From: Roseimaritima multifibrata
GTDB lineage: Bacteria; Planctomycetota; Planctomycetia; Pirellulales; Pirellulaceae
Length of the DNA stretch: 64,000 nt
NCBI RefSeq assembly: GCF_007741495.1
Contig: NZ_CP036262.1
Coordinates: 496,001-560,000 of the forward strand
Direction of reading: 5' to 3'
In this document: positions 28,429-35,449 of the stretch, piece by piece
Position numbering within the stretch: position 1 is the stretch's first letter
Layout of the letters: the number at the start of each line of letters is the position of its first letter
Notes under the pieces: generated by a model
Told to the model about the DNA's origin: nothing
Databases searched by the model: none
The model's input: only the letters and a program-made list of their open reading frames with translations
Made by a program: the position numbers and the translations under genes

Positions 28429-29369
28429 TATTTGTACTCCGGTGAAGGAACCTGGGTCATGATGCGATCGATCACCAAATCGGTATCGTCTGTTGTTGTC
28501 AGTAAACGAACCGACAAAACCGGATGAGCGACTTTTGCTACGTCGCTGGGCGTGACAAAGTCGCGACCTTGCAGTACCGCCCACGCTTGAGCGATCCGTT
28601 GCCAGTGCAGCATGCCACGTGGACTGACCCCTAATTGAATCGAGGCATCGTTTCGCGTTGCCTCTACAAGGTCTACCAAGTACTCGCGAACCCGTGGATG
28701 TACCGTGATCGTTTGGACTTGTTGTTGGATTTTCCGCAAATCCGACAGGGACAAAACGCTGTGCGGTACGTCATCGTCGCGGTTGATCCGTGAAGCGTTT
28801 TCCAAAATGCCCAGTTGTGCCTGGCGATCGGGATACCCGATTTGTAATTTAATCGTGAATCGATCGAGCTGGGCTTCTGGAAGCGGATACGCTCCGTGCG
28901 AGTCGATCGGATTCTGAGTTGCAATGACAAAGAATGTATCTGACAAACGATGGGGAACCGCGTCGATCGTCACCTGCCGTTCGGCCATCGCTTCCAATAG
29001 CGCGCTCTGCGTTCGTGGCGTCGTACGGTTCAGTTCGTCTGCCAACAACACGTCCGCGAACACTGGTCCGGCATGGAATTCGAACTCGCGAGTCTTTTGG
29101 TTGAACAGATTAAATCCGGTCACATCGGTCGGCAACAAATCGGGCGTGCATTGGACTCGTGCCAGACGTCCACCTAAACATTCCGCGAGCGCCTTTGCGA
29201 GTGTTGTTTTTCCGGTTCCTGGCAAATCGTCTAGCAATAAATGTCCTTGGGCGAGCAAGCATGCAATCACAATTTCAATTTGTTCGGATTTGCCCAGTAA
29301 CACTCGGCCGAGCTGCTCACGCAGCCTGTTCAGCACCGTTTGTACTTCGTTTTCCATCACCACGCTCAT
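28428..29369 (-). CDS. MoxR-family AAA+ ATPase
   Basis: 313 residues. Walker A is GTGKTTLAKA at ~51-60, Walker B is VLLADELNRTTPRTQSALLEAM, sensor 1 is FFVIATQNPID, and the AAA lid follows with SPRGMLHWQRIAQAWAVLQGRDFVTPSDV. MoxR ATPases are chaperones that insert cofactors or mature complexes, and are normally encoded beside DUF58 and transglutaminase proteins, as here. It overlaps the transglutaminase-like gene by four bases and the lipoprotein gene by one. The real target is unknown. Confidence 0.92.
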   Translation of the reverse strand: MSVVMENEVQTVLNRLREQLGRVLLGKSEQIEIVIACLLAQGHLLLDDLPGTGKTTLAKALAECLGGRLARVQCTPDLLPTDVTGFNLFNQKTREFEFHAGPVFADVLLADELNRTTPRTQSALLEAMAERQVTIDAVPHRLSDTFFVIATQNPIDSHGAYPLPEAQLDRFTIKLQIGYPDRQAQLGILENASRINRDDDVPHSVLSLSDLRKIQQQVQTITVHPRVREYLVDLVEATRNDASIQLGVSPRGMLHWQRIAQAWAVLQGRDFVTPSDVAKVAHPVLSVRLLTTTDDTDLVIDRIMTQVPSPEYK

Positions 29370-31585
29370 ACCGTTCCACCGTTGTTGAATTGTTTTAATC
29401 GGCGCGTATTCAAACCACGAACCACGCCGCTTAGACGTCCGCGGTCGATCGTGGTGCCGCCACCGAAAATGCTCATGTCCGCGTCATTGCAGAATTCACG
29501 CACGCGGGTACGAAGAGGAAGATCGCAAGCGACGAGTGATTCCATCCAATCTCGCTGTGGCGTGCCGACGGGACGTTGCTTTCCCGCTAATTTCGCTCGG
29601 GTTTCGACGATTTGCATGGCGAGGCGAAGCTGTCGCTGGCGACCGAGTGGCCATGACAACGACCAACCGACTGTTAGCAACCATTCGATCCAAATCAGAC
29701 GCGTGAAGGCCAGCAAAGCGAACGCGAAGATGATTGCCAATCCATGGATCCAGTATGCGCCGGCAAACCGCTTCGCCACCAACCACGTCGAAGGTGTGTA
29801 AACCGGTTCACGGTAGCCGGGCGTCGGTTCGATTTCGAACCAACGACCGTCGTCAAGCCTGATTTCGGTCCAAACATGAACGTCGTCAGGTGTCAGGCAA
29901 GCGTGGCCTGCGGCAATATCAAACGAATCCGGCCGCACGTAAAACCCCGTCACAATGCGGGACTGCAATCCGATCTCGCGAGCTTTGAGTGCCGCGACCG
30001 TCGCAAATAGATGATCCCCGCCACGTCGATTGCGTAGGAATTCGGCAACTGGATCGTCAGTTGTGGTTGAAGTGTTTCGGTCAAGTGTGAAGTTCGAGCG
30101 AAGCTCTTTCACGATCGCTTGAAGTTGCTCATAGGCGGAAGGCCCCCGCCCGCTAACCCCTTTCGCCGAGGCGGGCTGCGGAGTGCTGGAATCGCTTGTT
30201 AGCAGCGTAAGTAATTCGTCTTCCATTACTTTGACCGAAGCCAAATTCACCACCGTCAATGGCGGAATTTTTTCACGGCCGGGCATGTACAGCGAACCAT
30301 CGTTGTCAATGGCGAAGAAGTCCTTACGATCGACGTCCTTGATGTGCAGGCCAGCGGTCATCATCGGCGCTGGTAGGCGAGTCGAATCCAGTCGCAGTAC
30401 CTTCAGTAGATTGACCTCGACATCATCGGAGTTCTCAAACGCTTTGGGTTGAAGTTTTCGATCAAAGAACCAAACGTGCTTGTCGATCTCGATGCGCTGT
30501 AATTTTTCGTCTGCAAGTTTTGCCGAATTCGTCCAGTCCTTGCCATCGAACGTGTCGAACCGATTCATTGCCAAACGAATACCCGTTGGCCCGTCCCACT
30601 GAACGACCGACGCTTCGACCGCATCGTCGAAATGGTGATGCTTCTTTGGTGTCATTCGATCGGTGCTGAACGACGCTCCACCCTTCTCGCTTTTCGCCGT
30701 CCGCTCGTGCGTCTGAATGGCGTTTTGATTTGCCAACCCTTGGCTGCGTTCCGATTTTTTCTTCTTGGGTTCGCCGATGGTATCGTTGAACATGTCGAAT
30801 AGGGACGGCTCTGGGGACTCCAGAAAGATATCCGAATCGACGGCGCCGAAGGAGTCCGCGTGGTCCTTGGCCGCGATCGCGGCGTCCCCTGTTCCGACAC
30901 CCGATCGAGCCGCCGGGTCGGACCATTTCGATCCGCCACTAGTGGGCATGAAACCGAAGGCCAGGTGATCGGATTCTCCAAAACGATCGTGAATCAATAA
31001 TCCACCGATGATGCAAAGTGTGGCCGCAAGCAAGACGCTGGCTGGTCGCACGCCGCTGGTCGGTCGCACGGAATCTGGCAAACAGAGATCCAGTCTTTCC
31101 CAGTGGTTAGCGACCAAATGCCAAACACAAATGGTTAGCCAAAGGATCGCCAACCAGACGGCACGGGGATCGTCGGAAATCGAATTCGAAAATAGCACAA
31201 GAAAACCGCTGGTGACCAGCGACATCGCTCGGGTGCGTTCGCTGGTAGCAAGCAACGCGATCACCAGCGACGTGGTCCCGAATAGGGTCAATGCTGACGT
31301 CTCAAACGCTATCAGTGATCCACTGCCGCGCGCGACGACCGCAAACAAGACAGGGGCGATGATCAACAGGCCTATAGCAAAATTCGCCAGAAATTGTAGT
31401 TTTCGACGTCCCGGTTTGCCGAAAGTCTTCGCGATTTTTGCTACGAGAAGTGCGACAACTAAAACCCCTATCTCCGCGAATAGCCAACCCCGCGACTCCG
31501 CAAAGTACCGCAGCGGAATGACCGAAGTGATCGATAGGATGGCCAGTAAAATAGTTTCGTTGCGTTTACGCGGCGACGTTGGCAT
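29366..31585 (-). CDS. Membrane-bound transglutaminase-like protein lacking the catalytic cysteine
   Basis: 739 residues. About six N-terminal helices (~10-215, DUF3488-like), a large extracytoplasmic part, the transglutaminase-like core (~480-580), one helix (~600-625) and a cytoplasmic tail. In active enzymes the core reads G-x-C-E-x-F-A-T; here it is GGDHLFATVAALKAREIG near residue 523, with Asp in place of Cys. The His (DDVHVWTEI) and the following acidic position (WFEIEPTPGY) are kept. A protease or crosslinking activity is therefore doubtful; it may bind peptides. It overlaps the DUF58 gene by 20 bases and MoxR by four. TG/MoxR/DUF58 trios are known; their joint role is unclear. Confidence 0.82.
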   Translation of the reverse strand: MPTSPRKRNETILLAILSITSVIPLRYFAESRGWLFAEIGVLVVALLVAKIAKTFGKPGRRKLQFLANFAIGLLIIAPVLFAVVARGSGSLIAFETSALTLFGTTSLVIALLATSERTRAMSLVTSGFLVLFSNSISDDPRAVWLAILWLTICVWHLVANHWERLDLCLPDSVRPTSGVRPASVLLAATLCIIGGLLIHDRFGESDHLAFGFMPTSGGSKWSDPAARSGVGTGDAAIAAKDHADSFGAVDSDIFLESPEPSLFDMFNDTIGEPKKKKSERSQGLANQNAIQTHERTAKSEKGGASFSTDRMTPKKHHHFDDAVEASVVQWDGPTGIRLAMNRFDTFDGKDWTNSAKLADEKLQRIEIDKHVWFFDRKLQPKAFENSDDVEVNLLKVLRLDSTRLPAPMMTAGLHIKDVDRKDFFAIDNDGSLYMPGREKIPPLTVVNLASVKVMEDELLTLLTSDSSTPQPASAKGVSGRGPSAYEQLQAIVKELRSNFTLDRNTSTTTDDPVAEFLRNRRGGDHLFATVAALKAREIGLQSRIVTGFYVRPDSFDIAAGHACLTPDDVHVWTEIRLDDGRWFEIEPTPGYREPVYTPSTWLVAKRFAGAYWIHGLAIIFAFALLAFTRLIWIEWLLTVGWSLSWPLGRQRQLRLAMQIVETRAKLAGKQRPVGTPQRDWMESLVACDLPLRTRVREFCNDADMSIFGGGTTIDRGRLSGVVRGLNTRRLKQFNNGGTV

Positions 31586-32771
31586 CTCTCACCTCCGTCC
31601 AAAAATCACGCAGCTGATTTGCGAACGTTTCTCCCCGGTGAATGCGTTTCGTTAGTAAACGACCTCTCGCTTGACGTCCGCCTTGTGGGTTAATCAAACG
31701 AACGATCGTGTCTCCACCATGGTCCGATGAAAATTCAATTGCTGCGTGTTGGGGCACCGTGTCTCGTTTAGGCGGAACGTCCGTTCCATCAGCCGGCACA
31801 TCGGCTAGAGCATCCAAAATCTGCCGACGACCCTTTGTACCTTGCGCCAATCGTAGGCGTCGCGATCCGATCATCACACGCATCGGGACGTTCGCTTGAT
31901 GCAGATTGACCAACAGACTTGCTGCAACGCGGATTCGATCAGCGAGTTGATCTCGTGTGCCTTGACAAAACGTATCGACCCACAAATCCAATTCCACGTT
32001 CTGGGGGCCGCCACGTTCGGTCACGATCAATGAATCGACACGGGCGGAAGCGACCCAGTTGATGTGTTTGGCTGCATCGCCCTGTCGGTAAGGTCGTACA
32101 CCTACAAAATCACCGCTACGTCCACCGCGACTTCCTTCGCCGTGTAGCGAGTTGGTCCCGCCGGCGATGGGGCAAGTTCCGGTAATTGGGAAGACCTTCG
32201 GCCACACGGTTAATGATTTCGTTGCCGTCAGCTTACGCTTCGCCGTCCAAATTCCAAACGGAAACGAACAGGAAACCCGAGGCATTTGAACCGGGTAATG
32301 CCCACGCAGCGATGGGGTCACCGTGATTCCGAATTCGCTGACACAAAGCGGCGGCACACACGCCAGCCCCACCGTCGGCATCGCCTCGTCGCTTTCGCAG
32401 TCCAGGTAGCCCTCAACCGCCAGTCCCCAAACGGGAATAGGGATGCGGTTGCGAACCGACAAGATCATCCGGCACGCATCGTCTTCGGGAACCCAGGTCA
32501 CTTCAGGCTTCAATTCGCAGGCAGTGACATGAATGGCGACCAAAGGCCACGTGATGCCCACACCTATGATCGCGGTTAACGAAGCAGCCAAAGTCCAGCC
32601 GATTGGGTTTAGGAACAGGCCGATCACGACACTGATCGCGGTCGCCAAAACGAACCAGCCGATCGGTTCTTTTAGCCAATAAACAAAACGATTCGCCCAG
32701 GGGCAAAAGTCGGTCGTCAACACACGAGACAACCAACCCGCCGAGCTGGGCGATTCATGGGCCATCGCCAT
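31566..32771 (-). CDS. DUF58 protein, first gene of the MoxR operon
   Basis: 401 residues from the ATG at 32771, chosen because GAAGG stands just before it; a longer frame starts at 32798. Two membrane helices (~28-75) are followed by a beta domain and the DUF58 signature GRSGDFVGVRPYRQGDAAKHINWVASARVDSLIVTERGG (~205-245), then a von Willebrand A-like region (LDLWVDTFCQG). DUF58 proteins are thought to be membrane scaffolds activated by MoxR. The last 20 bases overlap the transglutaminase-like gene in another frame, so translation of the two is coupled. Confidence 0.85.
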   Translation of the reverse strand: MAMAHESPSSAGWLSRVLTTDFCPWANRFVYWLKEPIGWFVLATAISVVIGLFLNPIGWTLAASLTAIIGVGITWPLVAIHVTACELKPEVTWVPEDDACRMILSVRNRIPIPVWGLAVEGYLDCESDEAMPTVGLACVPPLCVSEFGITVTPSLRGHYPVQMPRVSCSFPFGIWTAKRKLTATKSLTVWPKVFPITGTCPIAGGTNSLHGEGSRGGRSGDFVGVRPYRQGDAAKHINWVASARVDSLIVTERGGPQNVELDLWVDTFCQGTRDQLADRIRVAASLLVNLHQANVPMRVMIGSRRLRLAQGTKGRRQILDALADVPADGTDVPPKRDTVPQHAAIEFSSDHGGDTIVRLINPQGGRQARGRLLTKRIHRGETFANQLRDFWTEVRDANVAA

Positions 32772-32831
32772 GGGATCGCACCTTCGGTACAGAAACAAAC
32801 AAAACGCGGAGAGAAAGAAACGGCGTAAGCG

Positions 32832-33284
32832 CTAGACGCTTGGCGGTCCCCGTACCGTGTGGCTGCGTGAAAGATGGCTTTGGGCGATCAGGTCGTCAAT
32901 GAAAGCAAGCTCGCGACCAACTGCTAGCCGTTCCATGCAGACGACAGCGTCCGCAAGCATGATCGCGTGACGCGAAGCAAAGAAGCTTTGACAAATCGAA
33001 CAGCGATCCGAATCGTGTTCCTCGGTTGGCTGCGCAGGATCGTGTTTTTCGTCCGGTTTGTCTGTGTGGGCGAGCGCGTCTGCTTGGCAGGTGTCGCCGT
33101 GATTGTGGTGGCAGCAAGAATGACTGCCGTGCTCACCCGTCGAAGTTTCGCCAGGATTGACCGCATTCGTTGAACAGCATCCCGCTGGGTGACTCGAGCA
33201 TCCGACGTGAACCCAGCCGGTGACGTTGCCAAATAGCAATGCCGCCAAAGTCAGGTAAACGGTCAGGATTCGAGACGAACTCAA
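32832..33284 (-). CDS. Small His/Cys-rich secreted protein
   Basis: 150 residues with a signal peptide (ILTVYLTLAALLFGNVTGWVHVG). The mature part is packed with His and Cys: CSSHPAGCCS, HGSHSCCHHNHGDTC and HDSDRCSICQS, then an ending with RGPPSV. Such clusters normally bind copper or zinc. The divergent gene at 33587 encodes a relative with the same frame of features (HDSDNCVTCQS, ending RGPPAVA). Both resemble the DUF2946-type layout, but this is only a likeness. A YTTGGTCGGACC motif precedes both. A role in metal storage or buffering outside the cytoplasm is inferred. Confidence 0.75.
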   Translation of the reverse strand: MSSSRILTVYLTLAALLFGNVTGWVHVGCSSHPAGCCSTNAVNPGETSTGEHGSHSCCHHNHGDTCQADALAHTDKPDEKHDPAQPTEEHDSDRCSICQSFFASRHAIMLADAVVCMERLAVGRELAFIDDLIAQSHLSRSHTVRGPPSV

Positions 33285-33586
33285 AGGTCGGTTTCCAGCA
33301 TTGATAAAGAAAGCACCCTAAGGAATAGCTCTTAGGTGAGAATCAACGGTCCGACCAAGGATGTTAAGATTGTCTAAGCTGGTTTACGTTCTGTCAATCG
33401 TTTTGGTTCAGCACGCGTGCAATGTTCATGGCTATTTCACGAAACTAGTGAGTGCATCGAACCACCCGAACGCCTAAAATTTTTTGAGCCTTGACGAACC
33501 AGCTGAGTTCGATCATCGTAACAACTAACAATGATCTTTGGTCGGACCATTTTGTTACTCAGTCTCCTGAATTGAATGTCTTTTTG
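33285..33586. promoter_or_regulatory. Divergent regulatory region of the His/Cys-rich pair
   Basis: About 300 bases with two copies of a near-palindrome, one facing each gene. CGGTCCGACCAAGGAT is at 33347-33362, which reads CTTGGTCGGACC toward the minus-strand gene. The other is TTTGGTCGGACCA at 33538-33550 toward the plus-strand gene. The core GGTCSGACC is symmetric except for its central base. It may be an operator. No clear -10 box was assigned. Confidence 0.5.
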
Positions 33587-34003
33587 ATGCATCCGTTGTT
33601 CCGACCCCTTCTGGCTAGCCTACTGTGCGGCACGATCGTTCTCGGTCATGCTCCCGCTTGGCTGCATGTCGGCACCTGTGAAGGTCATGGTCATGCATCG
33701 GCCGCCGTCGCTCCCGAGGGATCTGTTTCGGCTTGTTCGTCTGGGTGCATGCATCATGCTTCATCGCCAGCGGCGACCGAGACCGGGGCTGGCTTGCACG
33801 ATTCGGGGGATCATCAACCGCATGATTCCGATAACTGTGTGACTTGTCAGTCTTTGGCGAGTCCAAGCGGTGTGACATGGGAATTGCTGGTTTCGCTACC
33901 ATCGCAATTCGTTTCGCACCCTGCCTGTGTCGCTTCTGAGTCTAGTTTCTCGGCGACTCTTCTTTCGCTCCCGCAGCCTCGCGGGCCGCCCGCTGTGGCG
34001 TAA
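33587..34003 (+). CDS. Small His/Cys-rich secreted protein, relative of the divergent gene
   Basis: 138 residues from the ATG at 33587, chosen because the signal peptide (LFRPLLASLLCGTIVLGHAPAWLHVG) starts there; a frame from 33491 would add 32 unlikely residues. The mature part has CEGHGHASA, CSSGCMHHAS, HDSGDHQPHDSDNCVTCQS and ends RGPPAVA. The pair shares W[VL]HVG after the signal, HDSDxCxxCQS and RGPP near the end, so it is a divergent duplicate. Extracytoplasmic metal binding is likely. A TTTGGTCGGACC motif lies 38 bases before the start. Confidence 0.75.
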   Translation: MHPLFRPLLASLLCGTIVLGHAPAWLHVGTCEGHGHASAAVAPEGSVSACSSGCMHHASSPAATETGAGLHDSGDHQPHDSDNCVTCQSLASPSGVTWELLVSLPSQFVSHPACVASESSFSATLLSLPQPRGPPAVA

Positions 34004-34414
34004 TTGCTTTCACTGTCTGGCTGTGGAATTAGGCCTTTGGTTTGGCGTTTCTGCAGTTGTTTGGCAGGCTGGAAGCGTGTTTCACGATTGTCTCACCACG
34101 TTTGGATTTTGATGGGTTCGCGGTTCGCGAATTCGTCAAGGTAAATGGGCTACCGACCTTATGCGTCCCGCCGCGTGCGGTGCGATCGGTCAATGGTCCG
34201 ACCAAACCCGATCGGTTGTGCCTGCGCGGTGGGGCTCCTTATGTAAAGCAGTTTGTGGTGGATCTTGTTAAGGATCGACTGCGAAGAAAGCTAGCAAGTC
34301 AAACGTGTGCGGACTGTTCGTCGCCGCCGCACACGCCTGCATTGGTCATGCGGAACCTTTGGTCAGGCGGCAATACGTTTTTTTAGTAACTCGTTTTCTA
34401 AAAAGGAAAACACC
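34004..34414. other. Leader region of the Tad pilin gene
   Basis: About 410 bases without a recognisable gene. A GGTCCGACCAAA copy lies at 34195-34206. A ribosome site (AAAAGGAAAA) stands directly before the pilin ATG. No clear promoter was assigned, though a strong one is expected for a pilin gene. Confidence 0.4.
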
Positions 34415-34726
34415 ATGCGTAAGTTGTTTAAGAACAAAAAGGGCCAAGGCCTGGTTGAATACGGAATTCTTGTCGGTGGCATCGCTTTGGTTGCCCTGGC
34501 TGCCACTGCCATCCTCGGGCACAAGACCACCGACCTGATCGGTACCGTCGCTGGCGCCCTGCCTGGTGCTCATAGCGAAGATGTCGGGCCGATCGTTAGC
34601 GGCCAGTTGGTTGCCACGACGACTCAGTCGAGCGGAACGGGGCTCGTGCTAGCCGCGAACGCTGGTTCGTTTAGTGATAACTTGGGAATCGACGTCGAAG
34701 GTTTGATTGTCGAGCCAGGTGAATAG
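34415..34726 (+). CDS. flp: Flp-type major pilin of the Tad pilus
   Basis: 103 residues from the ATG at 34415, which follows AAAAGGAAAA; frames extending upstream are spurious. The start MRKLFKNKKGQGLVEYGILVGGIALVALAATAILG is a class IV/Flp prepilin: a short basic leader, a G-Q-G cleavage region with the Glu and Tyr (EY) of the Flp box, and a hydrophobic helix that packs into the pilus. The C-terminal 60 residues are longer than in classical Flp (~50-60 residues total) and rich in Ser/Thr/Gly, a possible glycosylation surface. It is the first gene of the Tad locus, and a hairpin after it may limit read-through. Confidence 0.9.
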   Translation: MRKLFKNKKGQGLVEYGILVGGIALVALAATAILGHKTTDLIGTVAGALPGAHSEDVGPIVSGQLVATTTQSSGTGLVLAANAGSFSDNLGIDVEGLIVEPGE

Positions 34727-34783
34727 TTAAGTGTTTATTGACGAGTTCGCTGTAGGCTTTCAGTGCCTGTAGTGAAAAGACGT

Positions 34784-34820
34784 GCTGTCTGGCGGAGTTG
34801 TTTCCGTCAGGCAGCGTTTT
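34784..34820 (+). terminator. Hairpin with T run after the pilin gene
   Basis: GCTGTCTGGCGGA and TCCGTCAGGCAGC form a 13-base stem with two G-U pairs and a six-base loop, followed by GTTTTC. It lies 58 bases past the pilin stop. A partial terminator here would give more pilin than assembly proteins, a common arrangement. Confidence 0.65.
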
Positions 34821-34907
34821 CGATAGGCAATCTATGTGTATTGGGCGGGGCAGTTACCTGACGCTTTGCGTGGTCAAGTTTTAACGGCGACGTATGAACG
34901 GATCCCG

Positions 34908-35354
34908 ATGGAGATCGACGAAATGCTTTTTTGGTGGTTGCCAGCGGTTGTCTGTGGCGTGGCTGTGTACCACGACCTGCGATCGCGGGAGATTCCCGAT
35001 TGGTTGCCAATTGCTCTGGTCCTGTTGTTTCCGGTTCGGCTGCTGCTTGCACCCGATGCGGGCGTTTGGTGGCAACACCTGGTTGGCGGAGCCCTGGCGT
35101 TGTGCTTGGGGTTGGTCGTTGGCCGCGGTGATCGATTTGGCGGCGGTGACATAAAACTGTTCGCAGCGATCGTGATGTGGTTTGGTGTTTCGTCGCTACT
35201 TCCGTTAGCGATGTGGATTGCCATTGCGGGTTTGCCGTTGGCAATCTTTGCGGCGGTGAGGAAACAGGAGGATTTTGCCTATGCACCGGCGATCCTTGCA
35301 GGTGTGTTTTTGTATTCGGTCGCTCCGGACTTGGTTCAACGAATTATGGTGTAG
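34908..35354 (+). CDS. tadV: Prepilin peptidase of the Tad system (A24 family)
   Basis: 148 residues from the ATG at 34908; later (34923) and earlier (34836) starts are possible. Membrane aspartyl protease that cuts the prepilin leader. Both catalytic aspartates are in place: YHDLRSREIPDW near the first helix and GRGDRFGGGDIKLFAA (GxGD motif). Five to six helices are seen, as in TadV/CpaA, without the methyltransferase domain of PilD. It stands between the pilin and CpaB genes, as in other Tad loci. Confidence 0.88.
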   Translation: MEIDEMLFWWLPAVVCGVAVYHDLRSREIPDWLPIALVLLFPVRLLLAPDAGVWWQHLVGGALALCLGLVVGRGDRFGGGDIKLFAAIVMWFGVSSLLPLAMWIAIAGLPLAIFAAVRKQEDFAYAPAILAGVFLYSVAPDLVQRIMV

Positions 35355-35449
35355 TAATCGAGCGTTAACGTAAGCGTAAAAAATATTTTCGACGACAGAT
35401 GGAGCGTAAATGATCGGCCAGGATGGCTTGAGTTACCAAAGAGTTTTCC

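Noticed and set aside
30916-30924. GGTCGGACC copy as a regulatory site
   Set aside because: It lies inside the transglutaminase-like coding sequence, so it is probably chance; it lowers the weight of isolated copies of the motif.
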